Shown here piece by piece: positions 23,601 through 35,514 of a stretch of DNA of 64,000 bases. Position 1 is the stretch's first letter. Every line of letters starts with the position of its first letter. The notes under the pieces are model-generated. The model had not been told where the DNA came from, did not search any database, and saw only the letters and a list, made by a program, of their open reading frames with translations. Where the stretch lies: positions 1-64,000 of the forward strand of contig CM034109.1 of assembly GCA_019914945.1 (NCBI GenBank), read 5' to 3'. Origin of the DNA: Typha latifolia. Lineage: Eukaryota > Streptophyta > Magnoliopsida > Poales > Typhaceae. The position numbers were made by a program, and so were the translations under genes.

Positions 23601-26600
23601 CTAGTTCTGCTCAATCTATTCTCTCCACCCGACCCGCAAAGCCTGACAAGTCGGCTTGCCAAGTGAAATCGGCCTGCCAAGGAATAGTAAACGCCTAGTA
23701 TGGGCGCATACTAGGTTAGTGGGGTGGCCGGTGTGCCGCCCCGCCAAGGTGGCAGTCAAAATTGCTTTTCAAAACCCTGATTGATTCAGTAATTCACATT
23801 TAAAAAACTAATAACTAATTAACTATATAGAATTTAGAAGACAGTAATTCAATAACTAATTACTAATTTAAAAATAAAAAAAAATTAAAAATAGTAATAA
23901 GTAATCGGTAACTAATTACTTATTACTTCCTACAATTTATTACTTTATTCACATTTAAATCGGCAAACAAATTTAACAAATAACAATCCAATCAACAAAT
24001 TAAAAAACTAATTCAGTAATTCTTCACTATTAATCAAACATATCAATATATTTTCCTTTACAAAAACATTTAATATATTAAAAAATTTAACAATCAACCA
24101 ATGTTTTGAAAAGCATTTTTGGCGGCTGTGCTGGCAAGCGAGCCTTAAATTCATAGTTTTTCTCCATCCCTCCTCTCTCAAGCTCTTTCTCTCTCAAGCT
24201 CTTTCTCTCTCAACGGTGGATGGCAAGTGGCGGGCAACGAGCAGCGTATGTCGGCGAGCATTACATGACGGTGACTGGCACTTTGATGACGTGCGTCTCA
24301 TGATGGTGAGCGACGAACAAAGGCTGGACTAAGGGGAGCAACACATGAGGGCAGGGCTGAGGAGAGTGACACATAGGGTTGGCTGAATGGTGAGTCTCTC
24401 TCTATTATCTAATTTTCTCTCAACCTTGGCCCCTTGGTCTGATCTCCAATTTCTTCAACTAGTCTGAGAGAGAAATGATGTTGAGTGAGAGTGACTGATG
24501 GCAGAGTAGGGGCCTAGTTATCCTTTCTATCTTGCTGCTGGAGAAAAGGCTCTCATCTTCTTCTCTAATTACTGAGCTTGTCGATGCTGCCCAAATATAT
24601 TTGTTGTATAAGTTTTGAATTCTAATAGTATAATTTAATTTGATTAATGTGAATTAGTCTAATAAAATTTACATATAATATATATATAATTATATATAAT
24701 TATTTTTAATATTTTATATATTAAATATGCTAGATCGTGTTGCCATTTGTCTTGGTGCTCGCCTTCTGCCTAGGCACTAGGCGGTGAGGTGACTGGGCCC
24801 ACCGCAGCCGCCTTTTAAAGCATTGCAATCAACAGGAAAATAAATTAGCAATCAATGTTCAACAGGTTAAGAAAAAAGTTTAAAATATAATTCAACATAT
24901 TAACTGATTATTGATAAACAATGAAAACATAATCAATAATTACTTCAGTTAATTTATCTAATTGTAGCGTAACATTTAAGTAATAAGTATTAACAGATTG
25001 AGACAAAATTGAAAATAAGAAAAAAAGTTCAGTGCGAGAGAATAAGAGAGAAAAATCTAACTTTAGTGGTTGCAGCCTTACAAGTCTTTAAAACTTTAAA
25101 AAATAACACACAATACAACATCTTTTAATAGTTGTAGGCTTATAAGCCTTAAGCCCACAATTATGCAGACTTTAGTTTTGTAAGCACCAAACATTTTGAT
25201 TTATTTCAAAAAACAAAAATTTAATAAAAATATTTTGGTACTAACATACTTCAAAGTTAAAGAGTCAAAGCATATTTTGATCAATTAACATTAATATATA
25301 ATCAATTTTCCTCCAAAAGCAGCACTAATTTTACTTTTTCATAGTTTACAACCAAACACCCAATATTCTTAAACTAGTTTAAGATATGGATCCCGATTTT
25401 AGTCAAACTCGAGACACATTTGTTGAAATGGATAGGGATCGGTCATAGCCAATCCCGATCCTTATTCGAAACCACTATAGTGACTAGTTTCGGTTTGGGA
25501 TTAGCTAGTTTTGACCTTATCGGATTAAGCTGATCAGAATGAGTATTTTAAAGATTAAATAGATCCGACTTGGGGAATGTTAGTTATTGATGTCCTAAAT
25601 TGACTTCTTTAATGTTTTCAGCTTTTAGTCTCTATATCTCACTCTCTCTTCCCACCTTATACCCAAGTCAACTCGAGTACTCCGCAGTCTAGTGAACTCG
25701 GATAATTTTTTTCCATTTCTCTTATCTCTCATTCTCACCCATTTTTCAACTCACCTTTCTTACTATTGTAGAACAATAGTAAATAGAAATAGATCTCTCT
25801 TCATTTCGCTTCTACAGTAGTAATTTACAAGCATAGTAATTTATCAAATCTAGCTCAAATATTATCATAGTTTTTAGTGAGTATTTTTTTAGTTTTTATA
25901 TTTTTATATAATATTTAGAATTTTATATAATTAAAAAATAGTTTGATTCGATAAGAGCGGCTGATAGGACCAATAGATATCGTTTTCTCGAGCAGCTGAT
26001 TTTGATCCAGTGGCATAGATAAACTATGAGATTGTGGTAAGGAGAGAAAAATTATATACCGGTGAACTGTGACAAAGAGATCTATACCCTAGTTTGCCAC
26101 ATAACCATTGTTTCTCTTATGAAAAAATTTAGCTTCGACAAACTTTGACGATCCGGTATATAATTTTTTAATTTATTTCTTTATTTCTCTGGATAAACTA
26201 CTAGAGAGTGAAGATGCAATCGAGTCCTCCATTTGGATATAATGTGACATATGGGCGAACTATCTGGAGGCAATGCAATTAATGCCCCTATATGTTAGAG
26301 GCAAAATCTTTATAAGAGAACACAAGTGCGTAATGGACTTCAATATATTGAACCAAGAATTACATGACACGTATTTGAAGAAGCGTCTTGTATGATACTA
26401 GAAGAAAATGAGTCCATGCTGAAAGGCCAAAAAAATCATTATTCATAAAATTACAGTCAATTCAAGTACATTCCTCTCAACCATTCAACACAATTATAAC
26501 AAGCTGTACTAGACTTAATATGAAATAGTAGGCACCTACGAATTATGATAAATTAGAACCCATCATCTCATTGCAAACTTTGGTCAGTCTCTTTGAGATT

Positions 26601-29600
26601 GGATCAGGTTATTTTTCGTCAATTGTAATGGGCCTGTTTGGTGCAATATTTTATATATCCACATCAATTATTGTAAATCCATCATTTTGGTTCAGGAAAT
26701 ACCAAAATAATTTCTGGCTGCCTTGTAGTTCAAATTTTTGCCTGATAATCTTGCCCTTATAGAGTATGTTGTTGTGGATGTATAGGCAATACTATTGTGA
26801 GATTTCAGGATCTTTGTTTTAATGTCCAATGATGTATAGGTCCTATAGGATTAACCTACATATTTTGGTTATTTTATATGGCAGGAAGCCAGCCGTCTTC
26901 TTCCAGAGATTGCTGGCCCAGAAACACATCCAAAGATAGCACAAGTTTTATTGGAACGTCAGTGCCCTGATGTGGCACTGACTGTTCTGCGGTGCACCGG
27001 GCGAGATGACTTCTTCTCTAGTGCAAATATTAGGCATGATGATTCACAGTTTCCTTCTCTTGGTGAGGCAGTTACTGCTGTGCGTGTCAGAATAGAGTGT
27101 GGGCTTTTAACAGAAGCATTTATATATCATAGGATATACTGCTCCAGAGTTAAAGAAGAGAAATCAAAGCATGTAGCACTGACCAACATAGAAAAATCAG
27201 ATTCTTGGATATATCATGTTGAAGTCTTGGTGACTGAAATATGTTACCTCTGTATGCGGAGAAACCTCGTAGATAGAATGATTGAGTTGCCTTGGAACTC
27301 TGATGAAGAGAAGTACCTCCACAAGTGTCTTTTTGACCATGCACAGCAAAGCCCGTCAACAATATATGGTAGTCTTCTTGTGGTGTTCTATCTCCAGGTA
27401 ATTTGAAGGTTTTCACATTTGCAATTCTTCATGATTTCTCTAGGCATTTGCCTCTTTGGAACACTTTAATGTATAAACCTGGAAATTTAAATAATAGTTC
27501 TTATTCTGTTTCTTTTTAACGGTAACCTTGGATTCATGACTCTAATCTGATACACATAAATTGTATGTTTGTTCTTTACTGGCTTCTTTTATAAGGAAAC
27601 TTAATGATATCATATGTTTGCTTCATTCCATGTCAGCGTTATCGATATTCAGAAGCATATCGAGTTGATCATACACTTCAGAACTCAGAGTCAAGTACCT
27701 TGGAAATTGCTAGTGAGGATATTGCTTCCAGGATAAGATTGATAGCCCAATGGAGGCAAGGCTTGGTTGTAAGTTAATCAATGCCTTCTGCACATTCTTT
27801 GAAACTGTTTGTACATTGAATACAGAATACTTATCTGGTTGTCTTAATATAGGTTTTATACCTTATGCTACTTGTGCTAAAGCATATTTGAAGCAATATT
27901 TATTTCATTTAAGCTTAGTTTGGAAATTGATAATATCCGCTTTTGTTATTTGTCAGCTTGATATCCAGTTATTGGTAGCATATAACTAAGACGTGAAATA
28001 ACTCATACATGTACCATTGTCACCCTCAACTGAATCAGCAGAAGTGATGGCAATGCTGCAGCAACTTTAACAAGGTTGTGAAGAACCTTTCCTAGGAGGC
28101 TAGGATGAAGACAAGCAACATTGCAATGCATCCATCGAGAGTCCATTTTGGCTAATATGTGAATTGCAAATACTAATCAGTTTTTATATCTAACCAATCG
28201 GTGTTGGCTCATATCAGATAGAAGTCCTCATACTTAATTAATACAGTGGTTTTTAGGAGATATTGTGGTCTACGTGGAAAAGATTGAGTGGATGTTCTCT
28301 CCTACTACAATATTATGCATCACCATACTCAAGTAAGCTTATACATCACCATACTCAAGGAAGCTTGGATTCCTCCCTGAGCGACAATGCCAAGTTTCTT
28401 ATATTCTTCTTCTTCTTCATTTCCGTCATTTTCTTCTTTTTCTTCTTCCCCCTCCTCTTCTACCTATCCTTGCTTTGGTCGAGTGTTCGTCAGAGAAGAT
28501 GGAGCGACTTGATCAAGTGGTGACGATGATGGGAAAGATGGAAAAGAATGAGAGGACGAAGAAGACATGAATAATTTTGGTATTTTATAAATTATTTAGT
28601 ATATTATAATAGAATATTCTTTTGTTGGTACTGTTTAAGTTAACGTAGTTAAATAAAATTATAGAAAAAAAGGAGGAGTTAAGTTATAAAGTCATCAAAG
28701 ACGGGGTGTGAATTACAATAAGTAAAATATAAGGTAGATTGTAAAATTCTCTAAAATAAAATGCGATGTTTATTAAATGATTTTAAAAAGTAGATCTACC
28801 AAAGTGAAGTAGAAAAAGAGAAGTATCAACTACAGCATCAAAGAGAAAAGGAAAGGAAACACAGAGGAGAACAAAAGAAGGAAAAGAGAGGAGAACAAAA
28901 GAAGGAAAAGAGAGAAGAATTAGAAGAAAACGAACAAGAACAAGAAAAAGATGGCTTTGAGAAAGAACACCTTTGGATTTATTTGGGTTGCCACAGTAGG
29001 AGTCATGCAGTCCAAGAAGCACTGTAGATTGCAGTGCAGAGTTATCTCTAATTCCTTCTAGTACTCTCACTATCGCACTCCCCCCTTCAAAGATTCTAAT
29101 ATTCCCATCAAATACTCTATCACTATCATCTTCCCCACCATCTAAACCATTGTAAAAAAACACTAAAGATCCAATCTAAAGATTTGGGTATAAAAAAGTA
29201 ATCTTTTAGGAGAAAGGAAGAAGAATAGGGTTCAGAGATTAGAGAGGGAGGATGTTGGCAAGGGCAACTCCAACTACCTCCCTCCCATGGCTGAGTTGGG
29301 CTCAAATTCGATGAAGTTGGGGTAGATCCATTGCTGCTGGAGAAGGAAGAAAAGGAGTTGGGGGCAATTGAAGGAACTTATAAAGAAAATTAAAATGTAT
29401 TTTATTAGTTAAGCCACTAACTCTCCTGCCGTTATAAGTAAAGGGGGAATTTAGTCATTTCACCGATTTTGTTTACAACATCAAGAGGGTGAGATGCTTT
29501 CAATAGTTTAGGGGGTAGAAAAGGGTAATAGTCCAAGAGGTGAAAAGAGAATTATCCCGTATTTATTTAAGACCAATAAGCTTTGCATACCCTATACATT

Positions 29601-32465
29601 TGTATGTGATTTTTTAGTTTGGGAGATTCATGTTAGTAGCCTTTGGACTGAATAAAACTATTGAAGAAGTGAAATGCCAATTTTATTGGCCGAGTTTCAA
29701 ACGTGATGTAGCCAAGATAATTAGTTGATGTCGTGTTTGTCAATTGGTCAAATATCATAAACAAAACACTGGCCTATACACTCCACTTCCTATACCAGAT
29801 CACCTGTGGTAAGATGTGACTATGGATTTTGTATTTGGTTTACCACATACTTTTTGCAAGCACGACTCTATCTTTGTGGTTGTAGACCGTTTTTCGAAAT
29901 GGTTCATTTCATTTTGGGTGCTAAAGTCTTTGATGCTTCAAACATTGCGAAACTCTATTTTGACCATCTAATAAAAAAACTATATGGTTTACCTAAACTT
30001 ATTGTGTTTGATTGGGATGTTTGATTTATAAGTTATTTTCTGAAAAATTGTGGCATATGGTAGGCACAAAACTGAAACTTTTGATAGCTTATCATCCTCA
30101 AATGACGGTCAGATTGAGATTGTCAACTGTAGCCTAGGAAATCTTTTATGCTGTCTTGTAGGTCATCATAATAAATTTGGGATTCCATTCTTCCTATAGC
30201 GCAATTTACATATAACAACTCCAATAATAGGTCTATAGGCATGAGTCAATTTGAGATTGTCCATGGGTATAAAGCTCGTAAACCTTTAGACCTTATGATA
30301 TCATTGCAAGCCTGTAGTGCTAGACATATTTAGATTTTGAAATGTGTTAGGACCTAATACTTATGTTATACATATTCTCTCTGATTATGGTATTAGTTCC
30401 ACTTTTAATATCGAAGATTTAAAAGCCTATAAACCTCTTGTAACTATCCCCAATTATCTTTATGATACAACTACTTTCACCCCTCCAAATATACATGCTT
30501 TAGACCTTGTCGCTTGTCCTTCAGCCACACAAAGAAAAAATAGATACTATTTTGGATGAATAGGTAATATCTAACACTAATGGACCTGGTCCGATGCAGA
30601 GATTGCTCAGAGTCTGATAGCACGAGGATCACGCGTGAGGAGGCTAGGAGTTTTACCAGAGCCGTCCTTAGCCCCACTCGATAGAGTCGAGTTTCTCCCA
30701 CCCCGGGAGAGTCGGTACATATACCACATTCAAACATCACACAGACGCAGGAGGGTAGCTCATCTAGTAAGGCTTTGGTTGGAAGGTGTGAGGGAAAGAT
30801 TTTTACATGAGGATATTTTAGTCTTTTGTTTGTTAGGTTTTTAATCTTTTCTCCTTTTCAGGGTTTGCCTATATAAATACTTATTATGTTATAATTTGAA
30901 TTTTAATGAATATTTTGAGATTTTGAGATTAACTATTTTTCTTTCTCTTTTGTTGGATTCCAACAGCCATTAGTGGATTATGTAGATTTGTCTTCTTCTT
31001 GGTTGATATGGACCAGCCAGCTTTCTTGACATCCTTGAATAGATTTATTATAGATTATCTTAGTATCCTAGACATCCTAAGCATAAAGCTTCTGATCTTT
31101 ATAGCCAATCATATTGTGATCTGGAGATATGAATTATGAATTGTAAAATCCCTCCAAAGATTAATGCAACACATCATTTTGATTAATGCAACAAATCGTT
31201 CTGCTATTGTGATATCTTAATGGGGATAGTTCTTGTATCTTTAGTTAACCAATTAAAAATTAATCTTCTGTCTGAATGGATGAGTACAACTCTATGAACA
31301 GATGCACAAGACACTCTTTTCCAAGGAAATTATGTAGTTTTAGGAGTAAGCAAATTCATTGGAGCTTATATCAAAATGTTCCCAGTTTCTTACGGTTTAT
31401 ACTATTTCATTGACAGGTTAAATGCCTCCAGTTGCTGCCTGAGGTGCAACAGCAGAAAGTGATTTCGGCAAATGAGAGAGAGGATGGCCAATTTCCTCTC
31501 CATGATGTTCCTGGACCTCTTGCATCTGATCTTTCAAATGAATCACCAAGTCCTGCCTTATTTTCTTCCATGACTTCTTTGGTAGGTCGGCAGGAAAAGC
31601 TTTCTTCTCATTCAAAAATGATTAATGATCAGACAGTCTTTTATAGTCCCAGCAGTAATGCTGGTTCAGAATTTGGCAGCAAGGGTCCTGCAATTCTCCA
31701 ACACGGACTTCTTGCTACCCTAGAAAGTCCTATTTCCAGGATGAACTCAGTAGTTCCAGATGGAACATCTAATGACCAGAATGGAGAGGTTTCAAAGTTG
31801 AAGAATATTTTTAATGTCAAAGGCCTGCGAAAGCAGGCTGATTTGAAACAAAGACTTCCTTCTCAGTGTGCACCTTTCAAGGAACTAAACACCAGCTCCT
31901 TGAGATTGACACAGGAGGATACCAGGCTTCAAGGTGAAAAGGAATATGTCAGGATGAACCTGTTTGACTTAAGTGTTCATGCAGAGAATTCACATCCATT
32001 TATGCCTAGAGTCACTTCAGGTGGTGGAAACAAGGGTTGGAGTACATCTCACAATGATGGTACTATCAAGCAGTTAATTGATGAGACTAATGTAAACTTT
32101 CGGAGGTAATCTTTATTTCTTCAAACGAGATTAGGACAATTTGTTATATGTAGATGCGTAAAGGTTTGATGGGTTATTTGCTTTTTGTTTACTTAAAAAC
32201 AAGGATGAGAGCTAAATATTATCTCACCTTATTATTGCTGTAACTGAGATAAGAAAACTGTCCGGAGAAATTTAACCCTAATCTTCTTTTTCCATGTAGC
32301 TTTGAAAATAGAGATTCTCCTATTAAACATCAAAGCATGAAAGGTGGATTAAGGTGGAGATCAGATGAGTCTAGTGAGGATGAAGAAGACTACAAGTTTG
32401 ACTACCAGAAGGAAGATGGGGTTCAGTTTGGTAGCAGAAGACGAGCTAGATTTTCCCGAAGATGA
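11687..32465 (+). CDS. HOS1: HOS1-like RING E3 ubiquitin ligase / nucleoporin (5' exon not found)
   Basis: Nine in-frame GT-AG exons: 11687-12074, 12193-12318, 12416-12591, 20677-21087, 21168-21326, 26885-27397, 27637-27768, 31417-32105, 32300-32465 (TGA). They encode about 919 residues, collinear with Arabidopsis HOS1. The first exon holds the atypical RING (SCGHASLCAECCQRC then DVCPICR). Exons 4-7 carry the ELYS-like helical region (LYYLFDRHW, FGITRHS, LPWNSDEEKYLH, SLLVVFYLQ). The C-terminus ends GGLRWRSDESSEDEEDYKF and then a basic FGSRRRARFSRR tail. In Arabidopsis, HOS1 ubiquitinates ICE1 and CONSTANS, sits at the nuclear pore with the Nup107-160 complex, and tunes cold and flowering responses. 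Exon 1 starts mid-protein at DALEHLASID and lacks a usable early ATG, so about 40 N-terminal residues must come from an upstream exon I could not find. Introns 3, 5 and 7 (8.1, 5.6 and 3.6 kb) are filled with transposons, but no exon is disrupted. Confidence 0.93.
13754..14607. mobile_element. Nested TIR element, hAT-like
   Basis: The ends are CAAGGTTCCAAACCTCGG and, inverted, CATGGTTCCAAATTTCGGCC. The flanks GTTTGGAT and GTTTATAT match at 6 of 8 positions, an eroded 8-bp duplication. The interior has CT-rich and then GA-rich tracts and GGTATCGG/CGGGATTGG words. Related fragments occur at 21880-22395 and 25380-26010. The frames at 14004-14334 are low-complexity. Confidence 0.6.
14840..15560 (-). 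pseudogene. Myb/SANT-like protein of PIF/Harbinger, broken
   Basis: Read on the minus strand, the segment near 15370-15270 gives NHYDILLQLFGKNRTIDSDA then ETAKEKARR and a stop. This matches the C-terminal part of the Myb/SANT-like accessory protein encoded beside PIF/Harbinger transposases (YDML--LFG-DRATG--AET). An upstream segment near 15540-15470 may be the VWEALI-like part of the same domain. Stops and frame changes interrupt it. Confidence 0.5.
15878..17513. mobile_element. hAT-like element, long copy of the GGCGGC family
   Basis: The left end GTGTTTTGAAAATTGATTTT is followed by GGCGGCCGC. The right end carries CCTAGGCACTAAGTGATGGG and GCGGCTGCC. The same end motifs occur at 22909-23779 and 24099-24825, where target duplications are clear. 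It lies between the Myb-like and transposase frames of the Harbinger element. It contains no recognisable transposase. A target duplication is not clear for this copy. Confidence 0.55.
17600..18440 (-). pseudogene. PIF/Harbinger DDE transposase, broken
   Basis: Minus-strand segments in order are: RHFH-VLRALISLKDKFLKQ near 18200-18150; a CIGALDGTHCRVKVLRHEA segment near 18010-17950; and a segment near 17905-17800 reading NILATCSFDMKFTNILSGSK then GFASSSRIINDAL. These match the DDE_Tnp_4 family (C-GALDGTH; F--D--F--V--GW-GS--DSR-L--A). The first catalytic Asp is present in DGTH. The second, in the usual DSR motif, reads SSR, so the catalytic centre is lost. Frameshifts separate the segments. 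Confidence 0.7.
18443..18868. mobile_element. hAT MITE with perfect 8-bp TSD
   Basis: The ends are TCAAGGGTGGCAAAAG and, inverted, TATGGGTGGCAATCAGG. GTTCTTCT flanks both sides (18435-18442 and 18869-18876). The interior is AT-rich with GACCCG/CGGGT words and is non-coding. It is inserted close to the 5' end of the broken Harbinger transposase. Confidence 0.8.
21880..22395. mobile_element. Fragment of the CAAGGTT-end element family
   Basis: The segment shares a CT-rich tract, an ACAGAACAATA-like stretch, CAGTAGTAATTTACAAGCAT and GATACCACATCGACC-like sequence with 25380-26010. It ends AAAACCTTGG, the inverted form of the family end seen at 13754. The left terminus is not recognisable. A short CT/CA microsatellite lies at about 21925-21958. 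Confidence 0.5.
22909..23779. mobile_element. hAT-like element, GGCGGC family
   Basis: The ends are CAATATTTTGAAAAGTGG and, inverted, CAGGGTTTTGAAAAGC. The flanks ATTAATTC (22901-22908) and ATTGATTC (23780-23787) form an 8-bp duplication with one mismatch. It carries CCGCCTAGTGTCTAGGCG near its left end and is inverted relative to the copy at 24099. The frame at 23198-23419 lies inside and resembles nothing known. Confidence 0.7.
24099..24825. mobile_element. hAT-like element, GGCGGC family, perfect TSD
   Basis: The ends are CAATGTTTTGAAAAGC and, inverted, CAATGCTTTAAAAGGCGGC. CAATCAAC flanks it exactly on both sides (24091-24098 and 24826-24833). The interior has a TCTCTCAAGCTCTTTC duplication, GA/CT-rich tracts and CCTAGGCACTAGGCGG near the right end. 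There is no transposase. Confidence 0.8.
25380..26010. mobile_element. Second fragment of the CAAGGTT-end element family
   Basis: It shares the ordered blocks described for 21880-22395 (CT-rich tract, GAACAATAG, CAGTAGTAATTTACAAGCAT) and also has CCAATCCCGATCC words found in the copy at 13754. The ends are not resolved. Confidence 0.45.
26047..26168. repeat. 16-bp perfect inverted repeat, MITE-like
   Basis: AAAAATTATATACCGG at 26047-26062 is repeated as its exact complement CCGGTATATAATTTTT at 26153-26168, with 90 bases between. It lies at the boundary where intron 5 becomes alignable again with the HOS1 pseudogene (about 26180 with 56255), as expected for the end of an insertion. A target duplication is not clear. 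Confidence 0.6.
27769..29600. other. HOS1 intron 7, left half
   Basis: No gene is supported. It contains a tandem repeat (CATCACCATACTCAAG twice at about 28318-28360), TTC-rich runs near 28400-28450, and a 24-bp tandem duplication of a GAGAACAAAAGAAGGAAAAG motif near 28870-28915. A minus-strand frame of 126 residues at 28783-29163 crosses that duplication and looks spurious. Confidence 0.4.
29600..30965 (+). mobile_element. Ty3/gypsy retrotransposon remnant (integrase and 3' end)
   Basis: Plus-strand segments in order are an integrase zinc-binding motif (CRVCQLVKYHKQNTG), the integrase core with its first Asp (VTMDFVFGL then DSIFVVVDRFSKW), an AYHPQ motif with frameshifts near 30085, and a C-terminal PNTYVIHILSDYGIS then FNIEDLKAYKP. 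All are interrupted by stops. After about 30580 come LTR-like features: TATATAAATA near 30871 and a TGTTGGATTCCAACA-type end at 30951-30965. The reverse transcriptase, RNase H and 5' LTR are absent. It sits in HOS1 intron 7. Confidence 0.75.
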
Positions 32466-33060
32466 CACTAAATCACGATAATATTCTTTGGTCATCAAGG
32501 ATATTAATCTTAGACGAGTTGGTTTTTATTTTTAAATTGTCAAGAGAGGATGATCTTAGTTCCTTGGTGAAGCATCTGTCCTGTTCTTCCTTTTTCTCTT
32601 TCTTTCCTGCTTTTTATGAGCAAAGCCAGTTCCTGTATGAATGTTATTAACTCAAATGGTGAACGAGCATCTGGGATGTGTAAATTTTGTTTAAGTGGAG
32701 GTGATGTTCCAGACATGCTGTATACATAGGCTAAATGGTTTTTCGTGTGTGAATGGTTTGTGATCCAAATTCACTGTTATTCATAGGATTCGGGTTTAAG
32801 GTTAATGGTGGGCTTTATACGGGCCTTAGGAAAGATCAACTGGACTTCCTCACCTCGGGCGTGAATCTTGTTTGATAACTGATAATGGACATCTTTATTC
32901 CACTAGCCCTGGCATTGTGCATTAATTCGTGGAGATTTCTGTGCATGACCTAGTCATAGATTGATTGATTTCTTCCAGCAGGATTTTCTAAAGTAACATG
33001 ATATTAGTGAAGGCTAATGCTGTTTCTCAGAATGCATCAGTTAAAGAGTATAAACCTTAA
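32466..33060 (+). other. HOS1 3' UTR and flank
   Basis: This sequence downstream of the HOS1 stop aligns with the pseudogene flank (about 57920-58530), including GTGTAAATTTTGTTTAAGTG and GGAGGTGATGTTCC. It probably holds the 3' UTR. Similarity stops near 33060, which marks the right edge of the duplicated unit. Confidence 0.65.
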
Positions 33061-33414
33061 TCTATATTAGAATCATTAAATACGTAATTGTTGGTGCGCA
33101 CTTGACAATCCATGTGAACTGATCGCCCGAAAGATATCTCGATCCGATCTTAGATAATGAAAAGATTTCTCAATCGGATCTTAGACAACCATCGTAGTCA
33201 AAATGATCTAATGGCTATGACAAAAATCTTAAGTTCAATTTCCCCATCAATATTAGGGGTATTTTTATTGAATTTTGTGCTGGAACATTATAAACTCATA
33301 ATTTATGTCATTATGATCCATTTTTTTTTAAAGAGTTAGTATAATTAAACAACTTATATATTAGATTAAAATAGCTTCTTTGTCTAATCTATGATTTGCC
33401 TAAGAATTGATATA

Positions 33415-33790
33415 AGGCTTTTGCACATCGTGTCCGGGGCCTTGAAAGACAAAGCTGCAGATCCGCTGTAGGCAGAAGCTGAAGCAATCCGAGCTGCTTT
33501 GCTGCAAGCTCTAAACCACAATCTCTCAGGTTCCTTGTTGAATCGGACTCTCAGAGCCTCGTCACCTTAATCAACTCAAAGAAGGACCATCCTTGCCGAT
33601 GAAGACATCTCTTTTTGGATATTTTTCACCTTTACCTGTGTTAAAATTTTTGGTTATCTCTCAATGTTATCGAGAAGCAAACCTTATTGCTGATAAGTTG
33701 GCTAAGGGAAAACTTTATCGAGAAGCAAACCCTAAAAGCATTTTTGCTCATTTTTTAAGGTAACGATACCTTTTTTGATAAAAAGTACAG
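33415..33790 (+). mobile_element. LINE RNase H fragment
   Basis: The segment reads AEAEAIRAALLQALNHNLSG, then in another frame SDSQSLVTLINSKKDHPC, then CYREANLIADKLAKG. These are the successive motifs of the LINE RNase H-like domain (EAEA-R-AL; DS--LV--IN; R--N--AD-LAK). Frameshifts separate them. Confidence 0.75.
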
Positions 33791-34069
33791 TAAATCTTTA
33801 TATTATTATTTAGGAGTTGTAAGGAGTCCTATTAGGGTTTTGTTTAATGATATTTATCTTGACCAAAGTTAAGCAAGAGAGGGGCGTGACCGTATAACCT
33901 GTTAGTGTTGGTGATTGATCAAAATTACAGCTCAAATAACCCGAAGCAACATTTCAAATTTTTTCGTAGAAATGGAAAGAGAAATGAAAAATATGAATAT
34001 TTTTAAAAGCAAAGGACTAGGGAGCTACTTTCAACTATCATGCAAAAGTAAAAGTATTTCTTAATTTAT

Positions 34070-35240
34070 ATTTATCTATTAACTAGATAAACTAGAGAAA
34101 ATTTTAATTTTAGATCGTAAATACTGATGAAATCTTGTCTTTTCATTTTTCTCACATATTCTCAAATTTGTAAATAGTTTGCATACAAAGTAGCACCTTG
34201 AGGGCCTCTTCTCCTCATAGCATCTAATCACCCCATTTGGCTTATTCAGATAGCCTTCAAGTAAAGCTAACCCATGCAAATTGAAATAGATTCTCCTAGA
34301 CTTGGTCGTCGGTGAGATGATCAATCTCAGCTAGTATTGCCAAGGGAGAGATCACTGAGTTTCGAGGACCACCCTATTCTACAAGCTCCATAAGCACCAT
34401 ATCATCGTAGAAGAATTACTTATAAGATCCTTTAAGACATTGTCCTTTAATAGAGGACCCAGTTAATTAGATTGTCTGAGTAGCCCTCCAACCTAAGGCA
34501 ATGTTTGTTGGAAAACTAGGTTGCCCTAGCCAACTTGCAACCCATGAAAAAGACGGTCTAGGGTTGTCATGCCTTGCATGCAGAAGGGATAAGTATCCTC
34601 AACCTTGTGGACTCCACGTCTAATGACACCTCTACTAGGTAGGGCATCCACCAAACAACGCCATATGAACGTATTAACTCATGGAAGAGTAGATCTATTA
34701 TTCCAGATGGTATTCTAAAAAGAGGATGTTGTCGGATTAGAGGAGCATGAGCGTCTTAGAGGAGCATGAGCGTCTTCCCTTAGCGAAAGTGACATAACCA
34801 AATCTGGTTGAGAAACTCCCAGGGGTAGTGAGCATCTTGAGAAGCATTTCTACATTTAGGTTAAAAGCGGGTCTACGGTCAATATTACGAATAGCCATAG
34901 CTATGTCCGGAGAGAAAATAAAATTGATCAAGAAGGAATCCCATTTGTGGTCACTGCGGAGATGTTTGACCTTATTGATTCCGTTAAAAAAGAACTTTGT
35001 CATTCAAATCTATATTGAAAATCGAAGAATCATATGTAATAGAAATGGATTCACCAATACCCACATGCCAGCATAGGTGGGGAAAGAATTCCCCTCTTAT
35101 CTTCATTAAAGAATACCAAATCCAAGAAGCATGGGGCTTTAGGTTGGCGGCCCATAAGTGCTGTGTTGGCAAGTATCTAATCTTAAGGATCAAAGCTGAT
35201 GTGCTATTAGGATTTGTTTACTTGGGATAGATGTGATGTG
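34070..35240 (-). mobile_element. LINE ORF2 C-terminal fragment
   Basis: The minus-strand frame at 35193-34984 contains HASWIWYSLMKIRGEFFPHL then CWHVGIGESISI. This is the segment that follows the reverse transcriptase in plant LINEs (S--W-S---GR-LL--G--W-VG-G-SI). The next frames (35003-34737 and downstream) fit the region leading to the zf-RVT domain, with stops. It lies between HOS1 and the IMP2 gene. Confidence 0.65.
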
Positions 35241-35514
35241 AATCAACTGATTCAATCCAAAATAATTATCAATATTTAATGAGGCACTAAATAACTGAAG
35301 GACAAACTTAGAATGAGAAAATAGAAAATTTCTTATTTGTGAGGGGGTTCGAAAATGGGTCTGACTCACAAAAATAAAATTCAAATGGGTTTTTAGTGCA
35401 AATAACTCATATGACTCTAGAATTCTAAATTTTCAACAGCGACTAATTTACTTATAATATTCTATTTTCTAAATATAATATTCTAATTTGATTAAAGATG
35501 TCTTATATTAATAA

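Noticed and set aside
28783..29163. A 126-residue minus-strand frame
   Set aside because: It crosses a 24-bp tandem duplication, has no recognisable domain and no splice or promoter context.
31432..32109. A separate 225-residue gene
   Set aside because: It is exon 8 of HOS1, entered by an in-frame acceptor at 31417 and left by a donor at 32105.
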